The notes under the pieces: model-generated | Databases searched by the model: none | What the model saw: the letters and a program-made list of their open reading frames with translations, nothing else | Told to the model about the DNA's origin: nothing | Origin: Xiashengella succiniciproducens | Lineage (GTDB): Bacteria; Bacteroidota; Bacteroidia; Bacteroidales; Marinilabiliaceae | Reading direction: 5' to 3' | NCBI RefSeq assembly: GCF_023674465.1 | Contig: NZ_CP098400.1 | Location: forward strand, 2,570,801 to 2,634,800 | DNA length: 64,000 bases | Part shown: piece after piece, positions 8,344-17,245 of the stretch | Layout: each line of letters opens with the position of its first letter | Position numbering within the stretch: position 1 is the stretch's first letter | Program-made: the position numbers and the translations under genes

Positions 8344-10455
8344 TTACTTTATAAGACCACGTTGTCTCAGCAGGGGCTCAATACCCGGCTCCTTGCCACG
8401 AAATGCCTTATACATTTCCATAGCATCACGTGTTCCTCCTCTTTCAAGAACTTCGGTACGGAACTTCCTTGCAGTTTCCTGATCAAAGAGGTCACCTGTT
8501 TCAACGAAGGCTTCAAATGCGTCTGCATCAAGTACTCCGGCCCAGATATAGCTGTAATAACCAGCTGAGTAGCCGCCTGAGAATATGTGTTGGAAATGAG
8601 TACTGCCATGACGGAAATAGATTTCATCCATCATATTGAACTTATCCTTAACCTTTTGCTCAAAGTCCTTAACTTCAAAAGGAGTGTATTCAGTTAGAAT
8701 ATGATACTCCATATCGAGCAGGGCTGAAGCCATAAACTCAACAGTCTCAAAGCCCTGGTTGAATGAACCTGCAGCCTTAAGCTTTTCAATCAGTTCGTCA
8801 GGTATTACTTCACCTGTCTGATAATGCTTAGCATACATCTTAAGTACTTCAGGATGTCTTGCCCAGTTTTCCATCACCTGTGAAGGCAGTTCTACGAAGT
8901 CGTGGTCAACTGAAGTTCCTGATTGACTTGGTAACTTAACCTTTGATAGCAGACCGTGAAGAGAGTGACCAAATTCGTGGAAGAAAGTAGTTACTTCATC
9001 GAAAGTCAGTAGTGATGGAGTGTCCCCAACAGGCTTTGTGAAGTTGCATACAAGCGAGATAACCGGAGTTACAAAATTGCCTTCAAGATCAACATGCTGA
9101 TCCCTGAAGCTGGTCATCCATGCACCACTTCTCTTGCTTTCCCTTGGATACATATCCATATAAAGCAGACCGATAAAGGTGCCGTCAGCTTCCTGAACTT
9201 CCCATACAGTAGCATCCTGATGATATACAGGAACGTCAAAGCGTTGTTCGAACTTCAGGCCATAGAGTTTGTTGGCCACCATGAAGATTCCATCACGAAC
9301 ATGGTTGATTTCGAAATACTGACGCAGTTCGTTCTCGTCAAGGGCAAACTTTTCTTTGCGAACTTTCTCAGCATAATATCTCCAGTCCCAGAATGCAAGT
9401 TTGAAATCCTTACCTTCAGCATTGATCATCGCCTGAAGCTGTGCAGCTTCATTCTTTGCAACAGGAAGAGCTGCATCCCAAAGCTGCTTTGTAAAGCTTT
9501 CAACCCTCTCAACAGAACCTGCCATGCGGTCTTCAATTGCATACTCAGCATAACTTGAATAACCAAGAAGTTTGGTTCTTTCAATTCGCAATTCGATAAT
9601 ACGGTTGATTATCTTGCCGTTGTTATACTCATTGTCGTTATTGCCCCTGTTAATATAGGCACGCCCCATAAGTTCACGCAGGTCACGATTTTCTGCATAT
9701 GTCAGGAATGGCATCACGCTGTAGTTTTGCAGTGTGAAAATCCACTTGCCTTCTTGTCCTTCCTTATTTGCCAATGCTGCAGCTTCATCAATTACTGCCT
9801 GTGGCAGACCAGCCAGGTCAGCTTCGTTTTCAATAACGAGCTTGAACTGATTAACATCAGCCAATACATTCTGACCAAACTGCAGAGTCAATACAGACAG
9901 CTCTGAGTTGATCTCTCGGAAACGCTCTTGTTTGTCGGCAGGAAGGGCAGCACCATTACGAACAAAGCTCTTGTAAGTGTCTTCAAGCAGTTTAGCTTCT
10001 GCCTCAGTCAGATCCAAAGAATCTTTTTGTTCGTAAACAGCCTTAACACGCTCGAACAACTGAGCATTCAGTACGATATTATCAGAGTGAGCAGAAAGCT
10101 TTGGAGCTACTTCCATAGCTATTGCCTGAAGCTCATCGGAAGTATTACACTCATTAAGATTGAAGAACACAGAAGCAACCTTCTTCAGCAATTCGCCGCT
10201 GAAATCCATTGCAACAATAGTATTTTCAAAAGATGGAGCCTCAGTATTGTTGATGATAGCTTCAATCTTCTCATTTTGCTGCTTCATACCTTCTTCGAAA
10301 GCAGGCATGTAGTGCTCATTCTTAATCAGATTAAACGGAGGTACACCCTGAGGAGTCTCCCAGGTTGTCAGGAAGGGATTAGTTTCCTCCTTTCCAGTAC
10401 ATGCGTAAAACGCCATGATACAAATAGTTAGAATAAATAATACGCTCTTTTTCAT
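8344..10455 (-). CDS. dcp: Peptidyl-dipeptidase Dcp (M3 family metallopeptidase), lipoprotein
   Basis: A 703-residue M3 zinc peptidase that would release dipeptides from peptide C-termini. The zinc site HEFGH is at residues 493-497 (FFHEFGHSLHGLLS), and the family hallmark GGYSAGYYSYIWAGVLDADAF follows near the C-terminus. The N-terminus is a lipoprotein signal with lipobox AFYAC (Cys19), so it is probably anchored in the periplasm or outer membrane rather than cytoplasmic as in E. coli. The length matches the family. A full promoter (10517-10548) precedes it, and a tandem hairpin follows. Confidence 0.93.
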   Translation of the reverse strand: MKKSVLFILTICIMAFYACTGKEETNPFLTTWETPQGVPPFNLIKNEHYMPAFEEGMKQQNEKIEAIINNTEAPSFENTIVAMDFSGELLKKVASVFFNLNECNTSDELQAIAMEVAPKLSAHSDNIVLNAQLFERVKAVYEQKDSLDLTEAEAKLLEDTYKSFVRNGAALPADKQERFREINSELSVLTLQFGQNVLADVNQFKLVIENEADLAGLPQAVIDEAAALANKEGQEGKWIFTLQNYSVMPFLTYAENRDLRELMGRAYINRGNNDNEYNNGKIINRIIELRIERTKLLGYSSYAEYAIEDRMAGSVERVESFTKQLWDAALPVAKNEAAQLQAMINAEGKDFKLAFWDWRYYAEKVRKEKFALDENELRQYFEINHVRDGIFMVANKLYGLKFEQRFDVPVYHQDATVWEVQEADGTFIGLLYMDMYPRESKRSGAWMTSFRDQHVDLEGNFVTPVISLVCNFTKPVGDTPSLLTFDEVTTFFHEFGHSLHGLLSKVKLPSQSGTSVDHDFVELPSQVMENWARHPEVLKMYAKHYQTGEVIPDELIEKLKAAGSFNQGFETVEFMASALLDMEYHILTEYTPFEVKDFEQKVKDKFNMMDEIYFRHGSTHFQHIFSGGYSAGYYSYIWAGVLDADAFEAFVETGDLFDQETARKFRTEVLERGGTRDAMEMYKAFRGKEPGIEPLLRQRGLIK

Positions 10456-10459
10456 TATG

Positions 10460-10471
10460 TTAACCGGTTAA
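10460..10471. promoter_or_regulatory. 12-bp palindrome at the dcp start
   Basis: TTAACCGGTTAA is a perfect 12-bp palindrome lying 5-16 bases upstream of the dcp start codon, inside the 5' leader. It could be an operator or a weak mRNA hairpin; nothing else supports a role. Confidence 0.3.
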
Positions 10472-10516
10472 TATTTGAATTATTTCTAAACAAACATTTC
10501 AATGCTTAATTACCTC

Positions 10517-10548
10517 CAAAAGTAACAATTGCTAATCACTGCAACAAA
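10517..10548 (-). promoter_or_regulatory. Predicted dcp promoter
   Basis: On the minus strand TTTG (10545-10548) is followed after 20 bases by TACTTTTG (10517-10524), matching the Bacteroidota primary-sigma pattern TTTG, 17-23 bases, TAnnTTTG. Transcription would begin near 10510, about 55 bases before the start codon. Confidence 0.6.
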
Positions 10549-10652
10549 CATATCTAACAGCTTCTTATAATTTTTGTACTATTTAATACCAGAAGTCAAT
10601 TTTCACAATTATGAAATTCATTGCAAACAATGCATCTATTTCATAACTTGCA

Positions 10653-10676
10653 GCTTAAGCCCTCAGGGGCTTAAGC
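10653..10676 (+). promoter_or_regulatory. Hairpin in the leader of the DUF2851 gene
   Basis: GCTTAAGCCC (10653-10662) and GGGCTTAAGC (10667-10676) form a perfect 10-bp stem with a TCAG loop, ending 25 bases before the ATG at 10702. There is no T-run after it, so it is not a standard terminator; it may be a leader structure or operator. Confidence 0.4.
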
Positions 10677-10701
10677 CATCAAAACCCAAACCCCGGCCAA
10701 T

Positions 10702-11982
10702 ATGCATGAGGAACTATTGCATTATCTATGGAAACACCGGCTTTACAATGCCGGTAATTACTTCACGGAGAATGGCGAACGGCTAGAAATTATCCATCCG
10801 GGCTTTCCCAATACGGATGCCGGCCCTGACTTTTTCAATGCCAAGGTTAGAATTGGTGACACTCTTTGGGCTGGAAACGTCGAGATGCACCTTAGGGCAT
10901 CCGATTGGATACGTCACAAGCATCACAGGGATAAGGCCTACGACAATGTGATACTCCACGTTGTAGGACAATACGACTCTGCGGTTAACACCAGCAACGG
11001 CAGTGAGATTCCTGCCTGGGTTATGCCCATACCTGACCATCTTTATCGCAAATACATGGATCTCAGCAAAAGCAGTAAACCCATAGCATGCGGAGATAAG
11101 CTGCAGGGCCTTGACCTCCTCACGCTCAACTCCTGGATAGAACGCATGGCAATCGAGAAGCTCGAGAAAAAAGTAGAGCAGATCAGACTACTTTACGAAT
11201 CATACGATGGTGACTGGGACGAGGTCTTTTACATTCTGCTGACAAGAAACTTTGGCTTTGGGATTAACGCCCAACCATTTGAGCGTTTGGCAAGAAACAC
11301 ACCCTGGAGGATAGTGCTCAAGAATCGCGATGATATCAGATGCCTGGAGGCATTGTTCCTTGGTCAGGCTGGGATGCTGGACGAAGCCCCTGACCAGGAC
11401 GACTATGTACGCCATCTGAAGTACGAATACAAAATACTCAGGGCTAAGTATGGCCTTAGTTCGGTCCCCGCGCATCAATGGAAATTCCTTAGACTTAGAC
11501 CTTCCAATTTTCCAAGTGTCAGATTGGCTCAACTGGCGACGCTCTTTAATGGCAAACAAATCTCTCTCGGCAGATTACTGAGTGCAATATCAATTACAGA
11601 GGCTCTCGACCTGCTGGATATATGCGCTTCCGATTACTGGACCAACCACCACCGTCCCGGACTTTCATCGCGTCCCAGGCAAAAACAACTTGGCAAACAG
11701 TCAGCAGAATTAATCTGTATCAATACCATTATCCCTTTAACCTTTGCCTATGGCAGCCTTAGGGATGATGAGAAACTAAAAGCCAAGGCCCTTTGCTGGC
11801 TTGATAGTTTCAAACCAGAACGAAATTCAATTATCGACAGGTGGAAAGCTTTAAAAATAGAACCAATCAGTGCCCTGCAAAGTCAGGCGCTATTATACCT
11901 GTATCAAAACTACTGCACCCCCAAAAGATGTCTCCACTGCCGGATCGGACATTCAATAATTGCCAGTCATGAGACCTCATAA
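10702..11982 (+). CDS. DUF2851 family protein of unknown function
   Basis: A 426-residue cytoplasmic protein of the Bacteroidota family DUF2851. Recognisable segments are MHEELLHYLWKHRLY at the start, HPGFPNTDAGPDFFNAKVRIG (about 31-51), WAGNVEMHLRASDWIRHKH, and DNVILHVVGQYD. The conserved charged pattern GPDF / E-H / H-x-H-x-x-D / V-x-L-H-V resembles a restriction-endonuclease-like nuclease core, but that is my inference. The C-terminus has the pair PKRCLHC. Nothing in the neighbourhood gives a pathway. The ATG fits the usual family N-terminus. Confidence 0.85.
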   Translation: MHEELLHYLWKHRLYNAGNYFTENGERLEIIHPGFPNTDAGPDFFNAKVRIGDTLWAGNVEMHLRASDWIRHKHHRDKAYDNVILHVVGQYDSAVNTSNGSEIPAWVMPIPDHLYRKYMDLSKSSKPIACGDKLQGLDLLTLNSWIERMAIEKLEKKVEQIRLLYESYDGDWDEVFYILLTRNFGFGINAQPFERLARNTPWRIVLKNRDDIRCLEALFLGQAGMLDEAPDQDDYVRHLKYEYKILRAKYGLSSVPAHQWKFLRLRPSNFPSVRLAQLATLFNGKQISLGRLLSAISITEALDLLDICASDYWTNHHRPGLSSRPRQKQLGKQSAELICINTIIPLTFAYGSLRDDEKLKAKALCWLDSFKPERNSIIDRWKALKIEPISALQSQALLYLYQNYCTPKRCLHCRIGHSIIASHETS

Positions 11983-12137
11983 ATCATTTTTTTATAACTT
12001 TGGTAGTTCTAAACAAAAAGTTAAGAGTACTACGAAACTAAACATGTGGTACTTTTTTTGCGTTTAAGTTTGCATTAAACCATTGAGATAAAAAGTTATC
12101 CAAAAAAATATGATTCGTTTAATCTAATAAACTACCG

Positions 12138-13211
12138 ATGAAAAAGATTGGTGTTCTACTTAGCTTCTTAAGCCTGGCATTTACATTGGCTGCACAAAAA
12201 CCTGAAATGAGTTTTGAAAAGAAACTCCATGATTTTGGCAACGTTAATGAGGCAGATGGTCCAGTAAGCTATGTCTTCGAATTTGTAAACAAAGGAAAAC
12301 AACCGCTTGTAATTCACAACGTAGTTGCATCATGCGGCTGTACTACACCCGAATGGACTCGCACACCGATACAACCCGGTGGCAAAGGAAGCATCAAGGC
12401 CACTTTCGATCCACGCAACCGTCCGGGTAATTTCAATAAGAGTATTACAATTACTTCTAATGCATCTACCCCTACTGAGATACTTAGGATAGTGGGTAAT
12501 GTAGTTCCCCGTCCCAAAGGAATCGAGGATATTTACCCTAGAGATATGGGACTGATTCGTGCAAAATCATCCCACCTGTCATTTACAAGGATAGAACCCG
12601 GTACCAGGAAGGAAACCCGACTTGAGTTTATCAATACAAGCGACAAACCTGTAACCCTTGCATTTGAGAAGGTTCCTTCCCATATCACAATTAAGACAGA
12701 TCCTGCAACTGTTGCTCCAGGCAAAGAAGGTGAAATCGTTGCAGTATTTGATGCTTCAAAAATTGATGATTGGGGCTTTGTTAGTTATCAGGTTAATGTG
12801 ACTATCAACGGCCAGAAACCTCAGAACAACAGGATTAGCGTCAGCGCAACAATCGAGGAAGACTATTCAAATCTTAGCTCAGATGAACTAGCCAAGGCTC
12901 CTGACATCCAGTTTAGCGAGCCCAACTATGACTTTGGCACTGTCAAACAAGGTACTACTGTAGAGCATGTCTTCAAGATTACAAATAAGGGCAAAAGTGA
13001 CCTGATATTACACAAGGTGCGTTCATCTTGTGGATGTACAGTCTCACAACCTGCAAAGAAGATTGTAAAACCAGGCGAAACAATCGACCTGCCAGTATCA
13101 TTCAACACACACGGTCGCAATGGACGTCAGAACCAATCTGTAACGATCTATTCAAACGACCCGAAGAAAAGTACTTCATTATTAAGGATTTCTGCAACTG
13201 TAGAACAATAA
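12138..13211 (+). CDS. Exported protein with DUF1573 (ASH/MSP-like) repeats
   Basis: A 357-residue protein with a cleavable signal peptide (ending near TLAAQK). Two clear DUF1573 units are visible, at about residues 20-120 and 255-357; each has the hallmark pattern of DFG, a VFEF/VFKI strand, then V-x-(A/S)SCGCT followed by PG and a TITSN or TIYSND strand. A less typical immunoglobulin-like segment lies between. Such proteins are abundant in Bacteroidales and are presumed periplasmic or surface binding modules; no activity is established. The gene stands alone, with a terminator just after it and a TAAGTTTG -7-like box at 12065-12072. Confidence 0.88.
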   Translation: MKKIGVLLSFLSLAFTLAAQKPEMSFEKKLHDFGNVNEADGPVSYVFEFVNKGKQPLVIHNVVASCGCTTPEWTRTPIQPGGKGSIKATFDPRNRPGNFNKSITITSNASTPTEILRIVGNVVPRPKGIEDIYPRDMGLIRAKSSHLSFTRIEPGTRKETRLEFINTSDKPVTLAFEKVPSHITIKTDPATVAPGKEGEIVAVFDASKIDDWGFVSYQVNVTINGQKPQNNRISVSATIEEDYSNLSSDELAKAPDIQFSEPNYDFGTVKQGTTVEHVFKITNKGKSDLILHKVRSSCGCTVSQPAKKIVKPGETIDLPVSFNTHGRNGRQNQSVTIYSNDPKKSTSLLRISATVEQ

Positions 13212-13233
13212 ACATAGTGCTATTGAAACCGTT

Positions 13234-13267
13234 AAGCCCCGACGCAGTAGCGCTGGGGCTTATTTTT
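13234..13267 (+). terminator. Terminator of the DUF1573 gene
   Basis: AAGCCCC (13234-13240) pairs with GGGGCTT (13255-13261) around a 14-base loop and is followed by ATTTTTT. It lies 22 bases after the stop codon. Confidence 0.8.
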
Positions 13268-13286
13268 TGCTAATCCTTAAGCGATG

Positions 13287-13318
13287 TTGTGCCCGGTTGA
13301 ATTTATACCTTAACTTTG
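13287..13318 (+). promoter_or_regulatory. Predicted meaB promoter
   Basis: TTG (13287-13289) and TAACTTTG (13311-13318) are spaced by 21 bases, fitting the Bacteroidota promoter pattern. The ATG of meaB is 57 bases downstream. Confidence 0.6.
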
Positions 13319-13374
13319 TGTTTCGCCAAAGTATTACCGATTAGTATTATTTTCAATATAACAAATTAATTATC

Positions 13375-14502
13375 ATGCATTTCAACAAGGACCTTGAGCA
13401 TATTGAAGACAATTCGGAATTCAAAGGTCTGAAAATCAATAAAGGGACCGAACAGCCTCCATCCGTCAATCCGGATGCGGCAAACCGTTTTCTGAAAATC
13501 AAACGTCGTGAGCTGACTGCAGATGAGTACTTTGATGGCATCAGAAAGGGTGATATCTCAATACTCAGCCGTGCTGTAACACTTATTGAAAGTTCGCTCC
13601 CCAAACACCAGGATATTGCACAACAAATCATACTCAAGTGCCTACCCTATTCAGGCAACTCAGTGCGTGTAGGTATCACAGGAGTGCCCGGAGCCGGCAA
13701 GAGTACTTTTATTGAAGCTATGGGGACCTTCTTGATTGAGCATGGACACAAACTTGCAGTTCTTGCTATAGACCCTTCAAGCGAAAGAACCAAGGGGAGT
13801 ATCCTGGGAGATAAGACAAGAATGGAGAAACTGTCATCGATGGACAATGCCTATATCCGCCCCTCCCCCTCGGCAGGTTCGCTGGGTGGAGTAGCCCGCA
13901 AAACCAGAGAGACTATCATACTATGTGAGGCAGCAGGCTTTGACACGATCTTTATCGAAACTGTAGGTGTAGGTCAGAATGAGATTATGGTTCACTCAAT
14001 GGTCGACTTCTTCCTACTGGTACTAATTGCAGGGGCTGGGGACGAACTCCAGGGTATCAAGCGAGGCATAGTTGAAATGGCTGACGGGATTGTGATAAAC
14101 AAGGCTGACGGCGACAATATTCAAAGAGCCCAACTTGCTAAGCGTCAATATAGCAACGCACTACACCTCCTACCCGCAACTAAGTCGGGCTGGATACCGA
14201 GAGTGGAAACATGCTCTTCTGTTACTTCAGACGGAATTACAAGTGTCTGGAATATGATAGGAGAGTATCTTGATACTACCAGAAGCAACGGCTTTTTCGA
14301 GGAAAACCGAAGGGAACAGGCGACCTACTGGATGTTTGAAACCATTCAGGAAAGACTAAGAAACGACTTCTACCAAAGCGACATTATCAAGAAGATGATG
14401 CCAGAATATGAGGAAAAAGTCAAGAATGCCAGAATTAGCTCGTTTGAAGCAGCAAGAGAACTGTCGGAACTCTATTTAAAAGAAAAATTTAAAGACAGGT
14501 AA
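13375..14502 (+). CDS. meaB: Methylmalonyl-CoA mutase-associated GTPase MeaB
   Basis: A 375-residue G3E-type GTPase that guards the B12 cofactor of methylmalonyl-CoA mutase. The Walker A loop GVPGAGKS is at about 103-110, followed by LAIDPSSERTKGSILGDKTRM, the switch segment FIETVGVGQNE and the base-recognition loop NKADGDN. The C-terminal part carries a dimerisation region as in MeaB/ArgK. The mutase subunits are not in the window, but the carboxyltransferase/biotin-carrier pair at 36.4-38.3 kb belongs to the same methylmalonyl/propionyl-CoA chemistry. Confidence 0.95.
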   Translation: MHFNKDLEHIEDNSEFKGLKINKGTEQPPSVNPDAANRFLKIKRRELTADEYFDGIRKGDISILSRAVTLIESSLPKHQDIAQQIILKCLPYSGNSVRVGITGVPGAGKSTFIEAMGTFLIEHGHKLAVLAIDPSSERTKGSILGDKTRMEKLSSMDNAYIRPSPSAGSLGGVARKTRETIILCEAAGFDTIFIETVGVGQNEIMVHSMVDFFLLVLIAGAGDELQGIKRGIVEMADGIVINKADGDNIQRAQLAKRQYSNALHLLPATKSGWIPRVETCSSVTSDGITSVWNMIGEYLDTTRSNGFFEENRREQATYWMFETIQERLRNDFYQSDIIKKMMPEYEEKVKNARISSFEAARELSELYLKEKFKDR

Positions 14503-14577
14503 CCAGTGCTTTATTAAGTAATTATCAAAAAATTAATCATACATTTACAACCTATTGAACAACTAATACAACTACTA

Positions 14578-15666
14578 ATGAAAAAATTGTTTTTTGGCCT
14601 GGCACTGGTATTTGCAATGGCCTCCTGCTCAAGCGACAGTTATAAGATTTCCGGTAAGATTGAGGATGTAAGCGAAGGTACTGTTTATCTGAAGAAAATC
14701 GGTGTAGACAGCATAGAAGACATTGATTCCACTACCTTGAAAAACGGTAAATTCACTTTCACTGGAAGCGTTGTATATCCTGAGCTATACTACATCTTTG
14801 TTAACGAGATTGAGACTCCCATTGCGTTCTTCAACGAGAACAGCTCTATATCTATCACCGGGAGTACTAAGGATCCGCAAAAGGCTGTTATCAAAGGGTC
14901 AAAACATAACGACCTATTGGTAAAGTTTGAAGACGAAATGCCAAGCATTGAAGTATATGAACAACTCAGAGATGAGTATATGCGTGCACAGGCAATGGGA
15001 GATAACGCCCTTGCAGAAAGCATTATTGCAGATCTTCAGGTTGCAGCTGAAGAGAGGAAGAGCTATATCCGTGACTTTATTAACGCTAACAACAACAATG
15101 CTGTAGGTGCTCTGCTTGTAATCAATATCGCTCAAATATTCGAACAAGATGAGATTCTTGCACTTGTTGACACTATGACAACCAACCTTGGAGATCACCC
15201 CTACGTTGTGATGTTGAATGAAATGCTTGCTCCTCTTCGTCAACAACAACTGCTGACAGTAGGCAACGAAGCTCCTCTGTTTACACTTAAAGACATCAAC
15301 GGCAACGACGTAAGCCTTGAGTCTTTTCGTGGAAAATATGTTTTTATCGATTTCTGGGCATCTTGGTGCCGTCCATGCCGTGAGGAAAATCCTAACCTGG
15401 TCGCACTGTACAAGGAGTTTGGTGGCGAAGACTTTGAAATCATCAGTGTTTCACTTGATGAGACAGCAGAGGAATGGATGGAAGCTGTTAAAGAAGACGG
15501 CCTTTCATGGACACTGCTCCACGATGCTGATGGCAGTGTAGCTCAGCAGCTGTATGCTGTTCAAAGTATTCCATCTACCTGGGTACTCGACCGCGAAGGA
15601 AAGATTATTTACAAGAATCTAAGAGGTGCAGAAATTGCATCAACTATTGGAGCATTGTTACAATAA
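14578..15666 (+). CDS. TlpA-like thioredoxin-fold lipoprotein with DUF4369 domain
   Basis: A 362-residue lipoprotein (lipobox AMASC). Residues about 20-120 form a DUF4369 beta-domain (YKISGKIEDVSEGTVYLKK), then a helical linker, then a thioredoxin domain from about 226 with the active site WCRPC (Cys264, Cys267) and the cis-Pro loop SIPSTW. It is a periplasmic thiol-disulfide protein of a type very common in Bacteroidales; it may reduce or shuffle disulfides, but its partner is unknown. It ends 16 bases before the M20 gene begins. Confidence 0.9.
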   Translation: MKKLFFGLALVFAMASCSSDSYKISGKIEDVSEGTVYLKKIGVDSIEDIDSTTLKNGKFTFTGSVVYPELYYIFVNEIETPIAFFNENSSISITGSTKDPQKAVIKGSKHNDLLVKFEDEMPSIEVYEQLRDEYMRAQAMGDNALAESIIADLQVAAEERKSYIRDFINANNNNAVGALLVINIAQIFEQDEILALVDTMTTNLGDHPYVVMLNEMLAPLRQQQLLTVGNEAPLFTLKDINGNDVSLESFRGKYVFIDFWASWCRPCREENPNLVALYKEFGGEDFEIISVSLDETAEEWMEAVKEDGLSWTLLHDADGSVAQQLYAVQSIPSTWVLDREGKIIYKNLRGAEIASTIGALLQ

Positions 15667-15682
15667 CAACACTCAGAGGTTT

Positions 15683-16882
15683 ATGCCTATGTCAATAATC
15701 ACTCCCGGTGAAGTACGGCAGATGGCTGCAGAGCTCTTTGGTGAAATAGTATCATTCAGAAGATGGCTGCACCAAAATCCCGAGTTGTCTTTTAATGAGC
15801 ATAAGACCTCAGACTATATAGCATCAATACTAGACCGGCATAATATCCCCTATAAAAAGGGGATAGCCGGTACTGGTATTATTGCCCGTATCGACGGGCA
15901 ATCAGGCAGCGGAAGGACTATTGCCCTCAGGGCAGATATGGATGCTTTGCCGATAGAAGAAGCTACTGGTCTCCCCTTTGCTTCAGCCAACAATGGTGTA
16001 ATGCATGCCTGTGGTCACGATGCTCACAGCGCTTCGCTCCTGGGATCCGCAATACTACTCAACAGACTTAAAGACAGATGGGGTGGAACCATTCTCCTCA
16101 TTTTCCAACCCGGAGAAGAGGTATTTCCCGGTGGTGCATCCATGATCCTCAAGGAGGGTGCACTGGATAATCCCAAGCCAGAATTTGTTATCGGCCAGCA
16201 TGTACTACCCGAGATGGAAAGTGGAAAGGTAGGTTTCCGCAAGGGTATCTATATGGCTTCTGGAGATGAAGTCTACATAAAGGTACATGGCAAAGGGGGG
16301 CATGCAGCAATGCCCCACCGTCTCAACGACACTGTGCTGGCAGCATCTCATATTATCGTCAACCTGCAACAGATAGTAAGCCGCCTTGTGCCTGCTACCA
16401 TTCCTACAGTTCTGTCGTTTGGAAGTATCGAGGCCAAAGGTGCTACAAATATCATCCCTGACACTGTCAGCATAGCCGGCACACTCCGTACCATGGACGA
16501 AGAGTGGCGCGCCCAAATCAAAAAGCATATTGAAAGAATAACCTCCTCAACTGCTGAAACATTCTCATGCAGGGCAGAGGTGGATATCAAGGACGGATAT
16601 CCAATGGTGTTTAACAACGAGCAATTGACTCAAAGCGCAGCCAACCTCGCAAGCGAATATCTTGGTAATGAAAATGTTGAATATATGGATATAAGGATGA
16701 CGGCAGAGGACTTCGGTTACTATACTCACCGCTTCCCATCTACATTCTATCGCTTTGGAGTTAAGCAGGATAAGGGCGAAACTGGTGCGCTTCACACTCC
16801 CATATTCAACCTTAACGAACAGGCTCTTGAAACATCGGCAGGACTGATGACATGGATTGCAGTTAACACCGTAAAACACTAA
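15683..16882 (+). CDS. M20 family amidohydrolase / metallopeptidase
   Basis: A 399-residue dinuclear-metal amidohydrolase of the N-acyl-amino-acid/hippurate hydrolase type (M20D). The metal motif MHACGHDAH lies at about 107-115, the LIFQPGEE motif carries the catalytic Glu and a metal ligand, and the lid domain has KVHGKGGHAAMPH. MTAEDFGYY near the C-terminus is also diagnostic. I place the start at 15683 because it avoids a 41-base overlap with the TlpA-like gene and is preceded by AGAGG; an ATG at 15689 is an equal alternative. There is no signal peptide. Confidence 0.9.
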   Translation: MPMSIITPGEVRQMAAELFGEIVSFRRWLHQNPELSFNEHKTSDYIASILDRHNIPYKKGIAGTGIIARIDGQSGSGRTIALRADMDALPIEEATGLPFASANNGVMHACGHDAHSASLLGSAILLNRLKDRWGGTILLIFQPGEEVFPGGASMILKEGALDNPKPEFVIGQHVLPEMESGKVGFRKGIYMASGDEVYIKVHGKGGHAAMPHRLNDTVLAASHIIVNLQQIVSRLVPATIPTVLSFGSIEAKGATNIIPDTVSIAGTLRTMDEEWRAQIKKHIERITSSTAETFSCRAEVDIKDGYPMVFNNEQLTQSAANLASEYLGNENVEYMDIRMTAEDFGYYTHRFPSTFYRFGVKQDKGETGALHTPIFNLNEQALETSAGLMTWIAVNTVKH

Positions 16883-16972
16883 ACATCAAAAGCCTGAGCC
16901 CAGCACAGCTATCTCCGGCAATTTATACTTGGTACAAATTACTCCATCCCTGTAATTCCATGCACAGGTTTT

Positions 16973-17002
16973 TTTGTTTACCAGAAAAAGACTATAAATT
17001 TG
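16973..17002 (+). promoter_or_regulatory. Predicted ferredoxin promoter
   Basis: TTTG (16973-16976) and TAAATTTG (16995-17002), separated by 18 bases, are a strong match to the Bacteroidota promoter pattern; the ferredoxin ATG is at 17031. Confidence 0.7.
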
Positions 17003-17030
17003 TACTATCAATCATTTAAATTTAACCGTC

Positions 17031-17198
17031 ATGGCATACGTAATTGATGATAGCTGCATTGCATGTGGAACCTGCATAGATGAGTGTCCTGTTGAAGCAA
17101 TAAGCGAAGGCGATATCTATAAAATAGATCCTGAAGCTTGCACAGACTGCGGTTCATGCGCAGATGTTTGTCCTACAGAAAGCATTCACCCTGCATAA
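17031..17198 (+). CDS. 2[4Fe-4S] ferredoxin
   Basis: A 55-residue protein too short for most gene callers. It has two complete cluster motifs, C9-x2-C12-x2-C15-x3-C19-P and C37-x2-C40-x2-C43-x3-C47-P, so each half holds one [4Fe-4S] cluster, as in clostridial-type ferredoxins. It serves as a soluble low-potential electron carrier in anaerobic metabolism, for example for pyruvate:ferredoxin oxidoreductase. It has its own promoter and terminator, so it is a single-gene unit. Its presence supports an anaerobic or facultatively anaerobic host. Confidence 0.95.
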   Translation: MAYVIDDSCIACGTCIDECPVEAISEGDIYKIDPEACTDCGSCADVCPTESIHPA

Positions 17199-17207
17199 CA
17201 TGCTGTG

Positions 17208-17242
17208 AAAAAAGGCCTGTCAGCAGACGGGCCTTTTTTTTT
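17208..17242. terminator. Terminator between ferredoxin and the cyclo-ligase gene
   Basis: AAAAAAGGCC (17208-17217) and GGCC plus nine T (17230-17242) form a hairpin closed over about 12 bases that are themselves partly complementary (TGTC/GACG). A and T runs flank both sides, so it can serve the plus-strand ferredoxin and the minus-strand gene ending at 17246. Confidence 0.8.
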
Positions 17243-17245
17243 CTA

